From contig NZ_JAPDOD010000012.1 of the NCBI RefSeq assembly GCF_027587205.1, positions 1 through 64,000 of the forward strand: 64,000 bases of DNA, written 5' to 3'. The position numbers were made by a program, and so were the translations under genes. The notes beneath the pieces are model-generated. The model searched no databases. It was given only the letters and a program-made list of their open reading frames with translations, and was not told the origin of the DNA. Shown one piece after another: positions 51,578 to 61,801 of this stretch; the stretch's first letter is position 1; each line of letters starts with the position of its first letter. This DNA is from Solirubrobacter ginsenosidimutans. GTDB lineage: Bacteria; Actinomycetota; Thermoleophilia; Solirubrobacterales; Solirubrobacteraceae.

Positions 51578-52186
51578 ATGGCTGCTGACCGATACGACGA
51601 CACACCGAGGCCGCGAAGCGGCATCTCGCTCGCGAAGGGACCAGTCGCGCTCGTCGGCGTGGCTTCACTCGCCCTCGGCGTGCTGGGGTTCATCTTCGCG
51701 AGCCGCAGTTGGAACTTCAACGCGCCGAGCGGGACCGTCAACGGCACGACCTTCATCGGGATCGAGGGCAACGGCTGGACGTGGCTCGTGTTCGCGGCCG
51801 CCGGCCTGTTGCTGCTGCTCGGCTCCACGATCCACTGGGGCGCGAAGTCGATGGCGTTCATCGTCGGCGTGGCGTTCGTCGTCGGCGCGCTGATCGCGCT
51901 CTCCGACGGCGACGACATCCTCGGCATCGTCGCCATGAACAACTGGACGAAGCTGATCATGGGCGCCGCGGGCGCCGGCCTGATCGTCCTGTCGATGATG
52001 CCGCGCGTCGGTCGCCGCGCCGGCGGCCCGCCGCTCGCCACCCGTCGCGACCGCGAGCTCGAAGAGCCGCGCACCCGCCGCTTCGGCCGCGACCGCGAGC
52101 CGGTCGAGGAGCGTGAGCCGGCCACGACGACCAACGGCCGCGCGACGACGACCACCGATCCCGGGCCGCTCGAAGACCGCCGTTAG
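51578..52186 (+). CDS. four-helix membrane protein with charged C-terminal tail
   Basis: 202 aa from ATG 51578 behind a perfect TAGGAGG site. Membrane helices at about residues 23-42, 63-82, 88-106 and 115-140; an extracytoplasmic loop after helix 1 contains 'WNFNAPSGTVNGTTF'. The last ~60 residues are Arg/Glu/Thr-rich and cytoplasmic. Conserved type in actinobacteria but no assigned role. Its stop overlaps the convergent oxidoreductase stop by 4 bp. Confidence 0.75.
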   Translation: MAADRYDDTPRPRSGISLAKGPVALVGVASLALGVLGFIFASRSWNFNAPSGTVNGTTFIGIEGNGWTWLVFAAAGLLLLLGSTIHWGAKSMAFIVGVAFVVGALIALSDGDDILGIVAMNNWTKLIMGAAGAGLIVLSMMPRVGRRAGGPPLATRRDRELEEPRTRRFGRDREPVEEREPATTTNGRATTTTDPGPLEDRR

Positions 52187-52920
52187 AGGGCGTCGATGGC
52201 GCGCTCGACCTCCGCGTAGGTCGGCTGCGCACCGAAGCCCGTCAGGCACCATGTCGCACCGGCCTCCGCCCACGGGGTGGGGTCGGTGCCCGCCGGGTTG
52301 GTGACCACGATCTCCTTGCCCGGCCCGACCGCGGCGATCAGCTCGGCCAAAGCCTCCGGGCTCTCCTGATCGATCGGGAAGACGCCGTCGTAGCGCGCCG
52401 CGCGCGCCATCGGCCGGCGCCGGAACGGCCAGCGGATCGCGACCCAGATCGGGATCGTGCCGTTTACGGGCCGCGGCTCGAACTCGCCCGCCCAGAACGC
52501 CGCCAGCTTCTCGAGCCCGTCGTCGAGCAGCGTCGCGCGCGCCCTGATGTCGCCCTCCTCGCCGAAGCGATCCGGGTCGAACTCGCCGCTGCGGTCGCTC
52601 CCGAGCCCGACGCCGAGCACGAGCCGGCCTTCGCTGAGCCGGTCCAGCGTCACCGTCTCGCGCGCGAGCTGATGCATGCGCCGGCGCGCGAGCGGCGTGA
52701 CCAGCGGGCCGAGGATCAGCTTCTCGGTGCGGGTCGCGATCGCGGCGAGCGTGATCCACGGGTCCGCCAGCGCGCTGACGGGCGGGCGGTAGTCGATGTG
52801 GTCCCAGACGAAGAAGCCGTCCCACCCGCGCTCCTCCGCGCGCACGGCGAGCTTCGCCACCAGCGCCGGGTCAGACAGCTCGTCGAACGGGGCGATGAAG
52901 ATGGCTCGGCGTGCGCTCAT
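52183..52920 (-). CDS. luciferase-like (F420-type) oxidoreductase
   Basis: 245 aa from ATG 52920, one-base overlap (TGATG) with the cupin gene. Bacterial-luciferase TIM-barrel: 'AEERGWDGFFVWDHI', 'RTEKLILGPLVTPLARRR', 'LDRLSEGRLVLGVGLGS' and 'WVAIRWPF' are typical of F420- or FMN-dependent monooxygenases/reductases. Somewhat shorter than the usual ~300 aa. Substrate unknown; F420 is common in this group, so inferred. Confidence 0.87.
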   Translation of the reverse strand: MSARRAIFIAPFDELSDPALVAKLAVRAEERGWDGFFVWDHIDYRPPVSALADPWITLAAIATRTEKLILGPLVTPLARRRMHQLARETVTLDRLSEGRLVLGVGLGSDRSGEFDPDRFGEEGDIRARATLLDDGLEKLAAFWAGEFEPRPVNGTIPIWVAIRWPFRRRPMARAARYDGVFPIDQESPEALAELIAAVGPGKEIVVTNPAGTDPTPWAEAGATWCLTGFGAQPTYAEVERAIDAL

Positions 52921-53306
52921 CACGCGGACGGTATCTGGGCACCCACCACGATCGTCTCCGGGAAGGGCTGCCGCGCCCACGCCGGCGGCTCCTCGCTCAT
53001 CCGCGCGAAGTAGCGCTCGAACCCGGCGGGGGTGATCACGAGGACGTACCGCGCGGGCCGGTCGCTGTGGTTGGCGAGCGTGTGCACGACGTTGCGGGGC
53101 GCGAAGGCGAACTCCCCCGCGCGCTTGACCACGACCTCGTCGCCGACCTGGAACGTCAGCTCGCCCTCGAGCACGTAGAACCCCTCGTCGAAGTCGTGCT
53201 GGTGCAGCGGCGGGCCGCCCCAGTGCGGGCCGATCCGGTTCTCGACGATCGCGACGTGCCCGCCGCTCTCTTCGCTGCGCAGCAGCACCTGCGTCGAGAA
53301 GCTCAT
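52920..53306 (-). CDS. cupin-domain protein
   Basis: 128 aa, single cupin barrel. Motif 1 'PLHQHDFDEGFYVLEGELTF' has the metal ligands H-x-H-x(4)-E with the following Gly; motif 2 'PRNVVHTLAN' supplies the last His. Binds a metal ion; could be a small dioxygenase or ligand sensor. Overlaps the MFS stop by 4 bp and feeds into the oxidoreductase gene, so the three form an operon under the TetR operator. Confidence 0.85.
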   Translation of the reverse strand: MSFSTQVLLRSEESGGHVAIVENRIGPHWGGPPLHQHDFDEGFYVLEGELTFQVGDEVVVKRAGEFAFAPRNVVHTLANHSDRPARYVLVITPAGFERYFARMSEEPPAWARQPFPETIVVGAQIPSA

Positions 53307-54628
53307 CGCGCCGCCACCGCTCCCCGCAGGGGGAGCTCTTCGAGCAACAGCACGACGACGAAGCCGAGGATCGCCGCCGGCGCGGCGTAGAGGAAGATGC
53401 TCGCGCCCGTGTAGAGGGCGCCGTAGATCGCGGTGCCGATCGCGCCGCCGAGCGAGCGGAACAGGTTGGCACTGGCGGTCGCGATGCCGAGGTCGGACCG
53501 GTCGACGGCGTTCTGGATCGCGACGGTCAGGACCTGGCTCACCAGCCCGAAGCCGAGGCCGAACAGCGCCAGCAGGGCGACGATCGTCGCCTTCGAGCTG
53601 TCCGCGTGCAGCGTTGACAGTGCGATCAGGCCGACCGCCATCACCGCCAGGCCGATCAGCGGGAAGCGCTTGTAGCGGCCGGTCCTGGAGATCGCGCGGC
53701 CGGACGCGGTCGTGCTCGCGGTCGCACCGAGCAGCAGCGCCAGCAGCAGCACGCCGGACGTGGTCGCGCTGACGCCGACGACCGTCTGCAGGAACACCGG
53801 CATGAAGACGATCACGGCGAAGAACGCGAGCGTCGTCAGGAACAGCGCGGCCGACACGATGTCGAACACCGGCGTCTTGAACAGCCGCAGCGGCAGCACG
53901 GGCTCCTTCGCCCGCCGCTCCTGCGCGACGAACGCGACGAGCAGCAGCGCGAAGCCGGCGTAGAGCACGTAGGCGTCACGCGTCGTCGCCAGCAGCAGGC
54001 AGGTCAGCGAGCCCGCCAGCAGCGCGGCGCCGAGGTAGTCGAGCTTGACCGGCTTGCGCTCGACCGGCAGGTGCAGCGACGTGCCGATCAGGGTCAGGCA
54101 GGCGGCGCCGATCGGCAGGTTGACGTAGAAGACCGAGCGCCAGCTCGCGTGGTCGGCGAACAGGCCGCCGAGCAGCGGCCCCGCGATGCTGGCCAGCACG
54201 AAGATCATCTGGATGTAGCCCTGGTAGCGACCGCGCTCGCGCGGGGAGACGATGTCGCCGACGATCGCCATCGCGAGCGTCATCAGGCCGCCGGCGCCCA
54301 AGCCCTGCAGCGCGCGGAAGGCGACGAGCTGGCCCAGCGTCCCGGCGAGGCCGGACAGCGCGGAGCCGGTGAGGAAGACGCCGATCGCCGCCATGAACAG
54401 CGCCTTGCGGCCGTAGAGGTCCGACGCGCGGCCCCACAGCGGGACCGAGACGGTGGCGCCGAGGAGGTACGCGGTGACGACCCACGACAGCTGGTCGAGC
54501 CCGCCGAGGTCGCGCACGATCGTCGGCAGCGCCGTGGTGACGATCGTCTGGTCGAGCGATGCCAGCAGCATCGCGAGCAGCAGGCCGGCGAACACGCGGC
54601 GGAACTGCTTCGGGTCTGGAAGGCTCAT
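53303..54628 (-). CDS. DHA2-type MFS drug exporter
   Basis: 441 aa from ATG 54628. 'SLDQTIVTTALPTIVRDLG' is motif D1 of the EmrB/QacA group and 'GRASDLYGRKALFMAAI' the MFS motif A; 'RALQGLGAGGL' is motif B. Shorter than typical 14-helix members (~480-530 aa). Proton-driven export of drugs or metabolites. Divergent from a tetR gene with a palindromic operator between, so probably repressed by it. Confidence 0.9.
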   Translation of the reverse strand: MSLPDPKQFRRVFAGLLLAMLLASLDQTIVTTALPTIVRDLGGLDQLSWVVTAYLLGATVSVPLWGRASDLYGRKALFMAAIGVFLTGSALSGLAGTLGQLVAFRALQGLGAGGLMTLAMAIVGDIVSPRERGRYQGYIQMIFVLASIAGPLLGGLFADHASWRSVFYVNLPIGAACLTLIGTSLHLPVERKPVKLDYLGAALLAGSLTCLLLATTRDAYVLYAGFALLLVAFVAQERRAKEPVLPLRLFKTPVFDIVSAALFLTTLAFFAVIVFMPVFLQTVVGVSATTSGVLLLALLLGATASTTASGRAISRTGRYKRFPLIGLAVMAVGLIALSTLHADSSKATIVALLALFGLGFGLVSQVLTVAIQNAVDRSDLGIATASANLFRSLGGAIGTAIYGALYTGASIFLYAAPAAILGFVVVLLLEELPLRGAVAAR

Positions 54629-54634
54629 GGCATA

Positions 54635-54689
54635 AAAATGTAGCGACACAAATTTTGTTGTCAACCTTAAATTCGTGTTGATACATTTC
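54635..54689. promoter_or_regulatory. TetR-type palindromic operator
   Basis: Left arm 54635-54655 and right arm 54669-54689 are inverted repeats matching at 17 of 21 positions, centred at 54662, in an AT-rich 66-bp gap between divergent MFS and tetR genes. Each arm also holds a smaller TGT-n4-ACA dyad. The arms would overlap both promoters. Confidence 0.85.
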
Positions 54690-54694
54690 ACGCC

Positions 54695-55300
54695 GTGGGC
54701 CTGCGAGAGCGCAAGAAGGAGCAGACACGCGAGCTGATCGCCGAGACCGCCCGCGGGCTGTTCGGCGAGCGCGGCTTCGAGGCGGTGACCGTCGCCGAGA
54801 TCGCCCGCGCGGCCGACGTCTCCACCCAGACGGTCTTCAACTACTTCCCGACCAAGGAAGACCTCGTCTACTGGCGCCTGGAGTCCTTCGAGGAGGAGCT
54901 GCTGTCGACGATCCGCGACCGCGCGGCCGGCGAGTCGGTCCTGACCGCGTTCGGGCGCTTCGTCCGCGCGCCGCGCGGGATGCTCGGGTCCCCCGACCCC
55001 GAGACCCGCGAGCGGCTGGCCGGCGTGACGCGGATGATCGTGCAGAGCCCGTCGCTGCTCGCCCGCGAGCAGCAGATCTTCGCCGGCTACACGGCCGACC
55101 TCGCCGAGCTGCTGGGCGCCGACATCACCGCCCAGGTCGCCGCCAACGCGATGATGGGCGTGCACCGCGCGCTGGTCGATTACACCCGCCGCCGCATCGT
55201 CGAGGGCGCGCGCGCCGAGCTCGCCGGCGAGATCCGCGCGCAGGCCGATGCCGCGCTCGCGCTGCTCGGGCGCGGGCTCGGCGACTACGGCGTCCGCTAG
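54695..55300 (+). CDS. TetR-family repressor
   Basis: 201 aa from GTG 54695. N-terminal helix-turn-helix: 'RELIAETARGLFGERGFEAV', 'VAEIARAADVSTQTVFNYFP', 'KEDLVYWR'. The C-terminal ligand domain is divergent, as usual. Controls the divergent MFS-cupin-oxidoreductase operon and itself through the palindrome just upstream (inference). The acetyltransferase gene starts 10 bp after its stop. Confidence 0.92.
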   Translation: MGLRERKKEQTRELIAETARGLFGERGFEAVTVAEIARAADVSTQTVFNYFPTKEDLVYWRLESFEEELLSTIRDRAAGESVLTAFGRFVRAPRGMLGSPDPETRERLAGVTRMIVQSPSLLAREQQIFAGYTADLAELLGADITAQVAANAMMGVHRALVDYTRRRIVEGARAELAGEIRAQADAALALLGRGLGDYGVR

Positions 55301-55310
55301 CGTCCGGGGC

Positions 55311-55832
55311 ATGGTGCGGACGGCGCACACGGCCGACCTCGACGCGGCGACGCTCACCGCCGCCCACGCCCTGCTCGAGGACGTCTTCGAGGGCGAGCTG
55401 ACCGCCGAGGACTGGGAGCACTCCCTGGGAGGAGTGCACGCGCTGGCCTACGAGGGCGAGACGCTGGTCGGCCACGCGGCCGTCGTCCAGCGCCGCCTGC
55501 GTTACGACGATCGAGCGCTGCGCACCGGATACGTCGAGGGCGTCGGCGTCCACCGCGACCACCGCCGCCGCGGCCACGCGGACGCGCTGATGGACGTGCT
55601 CGAGTGCGTGATCCGCGCCGCGTACGACGTCGGCGCGCTCGGCGCCACCGATGCGGCGCTCCCGCTGTACACGAAGCACGGCTGGCGCGCGTGGGAAGGC
55701 CCGCTCTCGGCGATCACGCCGGCGGGTCTGGTCGCGACCCCCGAAGAGGCGGGCTCCATCCTCGTCCTGACCGACACGCTCGACCTCACCCGCCCGCTCG
55801 CGTGCGACTGGCGTGAAGGCGAGCTCTGGTGA
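55311..55832 (+). CDS. aac(2')-I: aminoglycoside 2'-N-acetyltransferase, AAC(2')-I type
   Basis: 173 aa GNAT protein. It shares with mycobacterial AAC(2')-I the blocks 'DWEHSLGGVHAL', 'HAAVVQRRLRY', 'GYVEGVGV', 'RAAYDVGALGATDAA', 'LYTKHGWRAWEGP' and the terminal 'CDWREGELW'. The acetyl-CoA loop is 'HRDHRRRGHADALM'. Such enzymes acetylate the 2'-amino group of gentamicin or tobramycin; the native role may differ. Family length ~181 aa, so complete. Follows tetR by 10 bp and overlaps the next gene (GTGA). Confidence 0.88.
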   Translation: MVRTAHTADLDAATLTAAHALLEDVFEGELTAEDWEHSLGGVHALAYEGETLVGHAAVVQRRLRYDDRALRTGYVEGVGVHRDHRRRGHADALMDVLECVIRAAYDVGALGATDAALPLYTKHGWRAWEGPLSAITPAGLVATPEEAGSILVLTDTLDLTRPLACDWREGELW

Positions 55833-56305
55833 CGCTCCCGCTGCCGCCTGAGCAGGGCGCGCTCGCCGCGGAGTACGACGCCGCTCGTGCGCGCAACGGG
55901 AACGTCCTGGCGATCCTCCGCGCCCTCGGCCCGCGGGCGGAGGTGCCGCGCGCGTTCGTGGCCCTCGCCGACGCGGTGCTCTACGGCCCCGCGAACCTCG
56001 GCCGCCGCGAGCGCGAGGTGCTCGCCGTCGCGACCTCGCAGGCCAACGGCGCCGCCTACTCGAGCGACGCCCACGCCGAGCTCCTCGATGCGCTCGGTGG
56101 CGAGCGGCCGGCCGACGCGCCCTTGCGCGCCTTCGCCCGCCGCCTCACCCTCGAGCCGTCGGGCGCGGCGACGGCGGTCGCCGAGCTTCAGGCGCATTTC
56201 AGCGACGACGAGGTCTACGACGCGATCACCGTCGTCGCGCTGCTGAACTTCGCCAACCGCGCCGCCCTCGCGACCGAGATCACCCGCGCCGACGATCTGG
56301 CCTGA
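55829..56305 (+). CDS. AhpD/carboxymuconolactone-decarboxylase-like protein without cysteines
   Basis: 158 aa from GTG overlapping the acetyltransferase stop. The family core 'LGRREREVLAVATSQANGAAYSSDAH' (split by the length limit in families as N-x-C-x-Y-C-x-x-x-H) keeps the His but has Ala and Ser where the redox CxxC cysteines should be. So it is not a working AhpD-type disulfide reductase; other function unknown. Helical fold typical of the family throughout. Confidence 0.75.
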   Translation: MTLPLPPEQGALAAEYDAARARNGNVLAILRALGPRAEVPRAFVALADAVLYGPANLGRREREVLAVATSQANGAAYSSDAHAELLDALGGERPADAPLRAFARRLTLEPSGAATAVAELQAHFSDDEVYDAITVVALLNFANRAALATEITRADDLA

Positions 56306-56306
56306 A

Positions 56307-56338
56307 CAGGCCGCGTCCGCCGGAGCGAACGCGGCCTG
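56307..56338. terminator. bidirectional hairpin terminator
   Basis: Perfect 10-bp stem CAGGCCGCGT/ACGCGGCCTG (56307-56316 with 56329-56338), 12-base loop, in the 45-bp gap between convergent stops at 56305 and 56351. Confidence 0.75.
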
Positions 56339-56350
56339 AAACGGCCTGCG

Positions 56351-58732
56351 CTACGTGCCCGTGGTGCCCGCGACGCGGACCCGCATCGACGTCCCGCTCT
56401 GCTGCGTGACGCGGATCGTCACGCCCACGTGCGGCACCTTGACGCCGACGAACGGCAGCGCCGGGTCCCAGAACTCCCGCCGGTCGTCGAAGACCGGCTG
56501 CGCGGCCTGCCCGCGGATGTAGGACGCGGCTCCGGTCTCCTGGGCGTGCAGCGTGAACGAGTCCGACTTCTCGAGGCCGAACGGCGCGTCGTAGGTCTGG
56601 ACCCGGCCGCGCCACGGCTTGCCGTCGAGCCGGTAGACCACCGACGGGTTGGCGTCGATCGGCAGGATCTCGCCCTGGCCGGGGTGGACGCTCTCGTTGT
56701 TGTCGCTGAACGACGTGTCCCAGTAGGAGACGAGCAGGCCGTTCTGGTACGGGAAGTGCTCGACCCAGTCCGGCCGGTCCGGGAAGCCGAAGTTGTACGG
56801 CCCCGTCTGGAGGTAGCGGTCGTACGCGGTGTACGTCCGGTTGGAGGCGATGTAGTAATGGTCGTACTGCGTCGACTTGACCGCGCCCACGATCGAGAAC
56901 CCGCTCGCCGTCCAGCCGTTGGCACCGTTCTCGGCGCCGTCGGTGAACAGCGTCTGGGTCCCGTTGGTCAGCTTGATCTCGTCGAGGAAGATGCCGGGCG
57001 GGTCCGCCGCGCCCGGGTTGCCCTGCTGCGCCCCGTCGGTCTTGTAGTGGAACCGCAGCGAGACGGTCTTGTTCGCGTACGCCGACAGATCGAAGGTCGC
57101 CGGCTTGTACCCACCGCTGACGCCGTCGATCCCGTTGCCCTCGGCGGGCTTGGTGATCGAGCCGGCGATGGCCTTGTAGCCCGTGCCGTCGTCGACTTCG
57201 ACCCACGCGTAGTCGCACGCGTCAGGCCCGCAGTCCTCGATGTTCCAGCGCGCCTGCAGCGACAGCGTCGTGGTGCCGGAGGGCACGGCGACCTGCCGCG
57301 CCAGCGACGCCTCATAGTCGTCGCCGGTGCCGGAGTACCACTGGTTGGCGCCCGCCGCGGGCGCCCCGAGCGGCGTCGTGACGGTCTTCTTGGGCAGCAC
57401 CATGACGAGGCCCTGCGCCTTGGCCGTGTTGCCCTCGTGCGGGCCGAGGTCGAGTGTCTTGTTCTGCCCCGCGACCACGATCTCGTAGTCGAGCCAGCCG
57501 AGCTGCAGCTTGTCCCACGCGCCGAGGTCGGCCGCGCGCGTGCCGATGCCCTGGTCGGTCGCCGCGGACGTCCGGCTCTGCGACATCAGCGTCCACCAGT
57601 TCACGGCGGTGTCGACCGCCGCGGCGGTGTCGTACTCGTCCGGCAGGCCGAGGTCGTGGCCGTACTCGTGCGCGAACACGGAGATGCCGCCGTTCTCGGG
57701 CTGGATCGTGTAGTCGGCGACCCACAGCCCGGTGGCGCCGATCTGCGTGCCGCCGTCCTTGTTGCCGGCCGGGCCCTGACCCGTGTTCTGGAACGCCTTC
57801 CAGCGGTGCGACCAGATCGCGTCCTCGCCCTGCTGGGGGTCGCCGTCGGCCTGGTCGCCGCCGGCGTGGACGATCTGGAAGTGGTCGATGTACCCGTCGG
57901 GCTCGTTGAAGTTGCCGTCGTGGTCGTAGTCGTTGCGATCCCACTGGTCGTAGGACGCGAGGTCGGCCTTGATCTGGTCGTCGGTCCGGCCCTTGGCGTG
58001 CTGGTCGGCGACCCACGTGTCGATCGCGTCCTTGATCAGGTCCCAGGTGTCGGAGCAGACGTTGCCGGCACAGGGGTAGCCGTTGCTGCGGCCGTAGCGC
58101 GCCTCGTTGTAACGGACCTTGACCCAGTCGGTGACCTGGCCGTCGACCGTGTAGCGGCCGGAGGACTGGCGCTCGTAGTACGTCTTGACCGACTCCGCCT
58201 CCGGGTCGGTGCCGAAGTACAACTGCTGATAGTGGTCGCGGTTGTAGTCCGGCTGCCAGACGGTCGAGTTGTCCTTCGTCCGGTCCGGTGCCGGGATCGC
58301 GTTGTGCAGCGGTCCGTTGAACGTCGCCGGCCCCGGGGTCTTCGGATCGGTGTCCTGATCCGGGTAGCCGGGCGCCCGCTCGTTGCCGAACTCGGCGAGC
58401 ACGACGAAGATCTTGTCCGTCTTCTCGCGCGCGAGCTCGACGTACTGGTCCTCGGCCGGCGCCGCGGCGCTCGGCGCCGTCTTGCCGAGCTTGACCACCT
58501 TGCTGCCGGTGATGTCCTGCACCTTCGCGCGGCCCGCGAGCACCTGCTTGATCGCCGCTTCGCGCAGCTCTCGACGCTTGGTCTCCGCCGGGTTCGGCAG
58601 ATCGTCGACCACCGGCGCCTGCGGTTGTGCCGTCGCCCCCTCAGGTGGCGCGGCGTTCGCGGTCAACGCGAACGTCGTCGCCAGGCCAAGCGCGACACCG
58701 AGGCTTCCCAGCCCCGCTCCAACTCTGAACAT
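56351..58732 (-). CDS. secreted M6 metalloprotease (immune-inhibitor-A type)
   Basis: 793 aa from ATG 58732 with GGAGG upstream. Signal peptide ends 'TANA'; a propeptide leads to the M6 catalytic domain with zinc motif 'HEYGHDLGLPDEYD' (HExxH plus downstream Asp/Glu). Upstream 'YDHDGNFNEPDGYIDHF' resembles a calcium site. The C-terminal ~330 residues hold MAM/jelly-roll-like beta modules ('VSLRFHYKTDG', 'FLDEIKL'). Extracellular protein degradation. Monocistronic by context. Confidence 0.92.
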   Translation of the reverse strand: MFRVGAGLGSLGVALGLATTFALTANAAPPEGATAQPQAPVVDDLPNPAETKRRELREAAIKQVLAGRAKVQDITGSKVVKLGKTAPSAAAPAEDQYVELAREKTDKIFVVLAEFGNERAPGYPDQDTDPKTPGPATFNGPLHNAIPAPDRTKDNSTVWQPDYNRDHYQQLYFGTDPEAESVKTYYERQSSGRYTVDGQVTDWVKVRYNEARYGRSNGYPCAGNVCSDTWDLIKDAIDTWVADQHAKGRTDDQIKADLASYDQWDRNDYDHDGNFNEPDGYIDHFQIVHAGGDQADGDPQQGEDAIWSHRWKAFQNTGQGPAGNKDGGTQIGATGLWVADYTIQPENGGISVFAHEYGHDLGLPDEYDTAAAVDTAVNWWTLMSQSRTSAATDQGIGTRAADLGAWDKLQLGWLDYEIVVAGQNKTLDLGPHEGNTAKAQGLVMVLPKKTVTTPLGAPAAGANQWYSGTGDDYEASLARQVAVPSGTTTLSLQARWNIEDCGPDACDYAWVEVDDGTGYKAIAGSITKPAEGNGIDGVSGGYKPATFDLSAYANKTVSLRFHYKTDGAQQGNPGAADPPGIFLDEIKLTNGTQTLFTDGAENGANGWTASGFSIVGAVKSTQYDHYYIASNRTYTAYDRYLQTGPYNFGFPDRPDWVEHFPYQNGLLVSYWDTSFSDNNESVHPGQGEILPIDANPSVVYRLDGKPWRGRVQTYDAPFGLEKSDSFTLHAQETGAASYIRGQAAQPVFDDRREFWDPALPFVGVKVPHVGVTIRVTQQSGTSMRVRVAGTTGT

Positions 58733-58834
58733 TGTGCCTCCCGAGCACGGAATGCGAATGCGTTCCGATGCACACCCCTGCACCTCGGAACGGCGGCCAG
58801 CCTAGCTCGGGTTTCGCGCCTTCAAAGGCGGGTG
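58733..58834. other. 102-bp gap, promoter region of the M6 protease gene
   Basis: Lies between the protease start and the ABC-F stop on the same strand. Apart from the GGAGG ribosome site I see no strong hairpin or repeat. Confidence 0.4.
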
Positions 58835-60724
<1,890 letters not shown>

Positions 60725-60731
60725 CGCCTCT

Positions 60732-60747
60732 GAGGATAGGTATCCTC
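60732..60747. promoter_or_regulatory. palindromic bidirectional -10 region
   Basis: GAGGATA-GG-TATCCTC is a perfect 7-bp inverted repeat filling most of the 28-bp gap between two divergent starts. Each strand offers TATCCT 6-8 bp before its ATG, so both genes may be read from overlapping promoters as nearly leaderless mRNAs. Confidence 0.5.
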
Positions 60748-60752
60748 GCTGC

Positions 60753-61022
60753 ATGGTCCGTACGGCTCTCCTCACGCTCTGGGTGCTGGCGCTGAGCGCC
60801 CCTGTCGCGCTTGCCGCGCCCGGCCACGACGGCGGCCAGGGAACCTATGGCGAAGCGGACGACAAGGTCGTCACCGCCGCGGGCTTCATCATCATCGTCG
60901 GCGTCCCGATCCTCGTGACCCTGCTGTCGCTGGCGTACAACAAGCTGGAAGACCGCCGGCTGCGCCGCCTCTCCGCCGCGAAGGCGCGTACCGCGCGCGC
61001 GGACGCGCGCGGAGGTTGGTAA
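60753..61022 (+). CDS. small single-span membrane protein
   Basis: 89 aa from ATG 60753. N-terminal hydrophobic signal-like segment ('LLTLWVLALSAPVALAA'), short Gly/His/Asp-rich loop, one helix at about residues 43-62 and a basic cytoplasmic tail. Too short to classify. It precedes the crotonase gene by 4 bp. Confidence 0.65.
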   Translation: MVRTALLTLWVLALSAPVALAAPGHDGGQGTYGEADDKVVTAAGFIIIVGVPILVTLLSLAYNKLEDRRLRRLSAAKARTARADARGGW

Positions 61023-61026
61023 GGCC

Positions 61027-61749
61027 GTGATCCGCTACGAGCGCCGGGGGTCCGCGGCGCTCGTGACGATCGACCGTCCAGAGCGCCACAACGCCGTCGA
61101 CGGGGAGACCGCCGCCGCGCTGCTGGAGGCGTTCGAGCGCTTCTGCGCGGATGACTCCGCCGCCGTGATGGTGCTGACCGGCGCGGGTGGGCGTGCGTTC
61201 TGCGCGGGGGCGGACCTGAAGGCGATCGAGACGCTCGACGCCGACGCTCCCGCCGGCCCGATGGGCTTCACCCGCCTCGCCTCGCCCAAGCCGACCATCG
61301 CGGCGATCGATGGCCACTGCCTCGCGGGCGGCCTCGAGCTCGCGCTCTGGTGCGATCTGCGCGTGGCCACACCGGCGTCCACCTTCGGCTGCGTGGAGCG
61401 ACGGTGGGGCGTACCACTGATCGACGGCGGCACGCAGCGCCTGCCGCGCGTCGTCGGGATGGGACGGGCGCTCGATCTGCTCCTCACCGGCCGGACGATC
61501 GGCGCGGACGAGGCGCTGGCCATGGGCCTGTTGACGCGGGTGGCCGAGGACGCGCCGGCCGGCGCCCTGGCGCTCGCCGAGGAGATCGCGGCGTTCCCGC
61601 AGGACACGGTCCGCAGCGATCGCCAGGCCGCCATCGAGGGCTTCGGCCTGCCGCTCCAGGACGGACTCGCGCTGGAGGCGCGCCTCGGCCGCGAGCGCCT
61701 GCGCACCGCGCACGACGGCGCGACGCGCTTCTCCGAGCGCGCCCGCTAA
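61027..61749 (+). CDS. enoyl-CoA hydratase/isomerase (crotonase) family
   Basis: 240 aa from GTG 61027. Crotonase fold with oxyanion-hole segments 'GRAFCAGADLKAIE' and 'DGHCLAGGLELALWCDLRVA', and 'FGCVERRWGVPLIDGGTQRL'. Both glutamates that act in hydratases (in GGLELA and in CVERRWG) are present, so 2-enoyl-CoA hydration is plausible. Slightly short of the ~255-aa norm. Confidence 0.88.
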   Translation: MIRYERRGSAALVTIDRPERHNAVDGETAAALLEAFERFCADDSAAVMVLTGAGGRAFCAGADLKAIETLDADAPAGPMGFTRLASPKPTIAAIDGHCLAGGLELALWCDLRVATPASTFGCVERRWGVPLIDGGTQRLPRVVGMGRALDLLLTGRTIGADEALAMGLLTRVAEDAPAGALALAEEIAAFPQDTVRSDRQAAIEGFGLPLQDGLALEARLGRERLRTAHDGATRFSERAR

Positions 61750-61758
61750 TCGGCAACC

Positions 61759-61800
61759 GGCGCAACTTGGAGGCCCGATTGGGTATCGATTCGTTGCGCC
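61759..61800. other. 8-bp inverted repeat before the secreted-protein gene
   Basis: GGCGCAAC (61759-61766) and GTTGCGCC (61793-61800) flank 26 bp and end one base before ATG 61802. Could be a terminator for the crotonase gene or an operator/leader stem at the start codon. Confidence 0.4.
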
Positions 61801-61801
61801 T

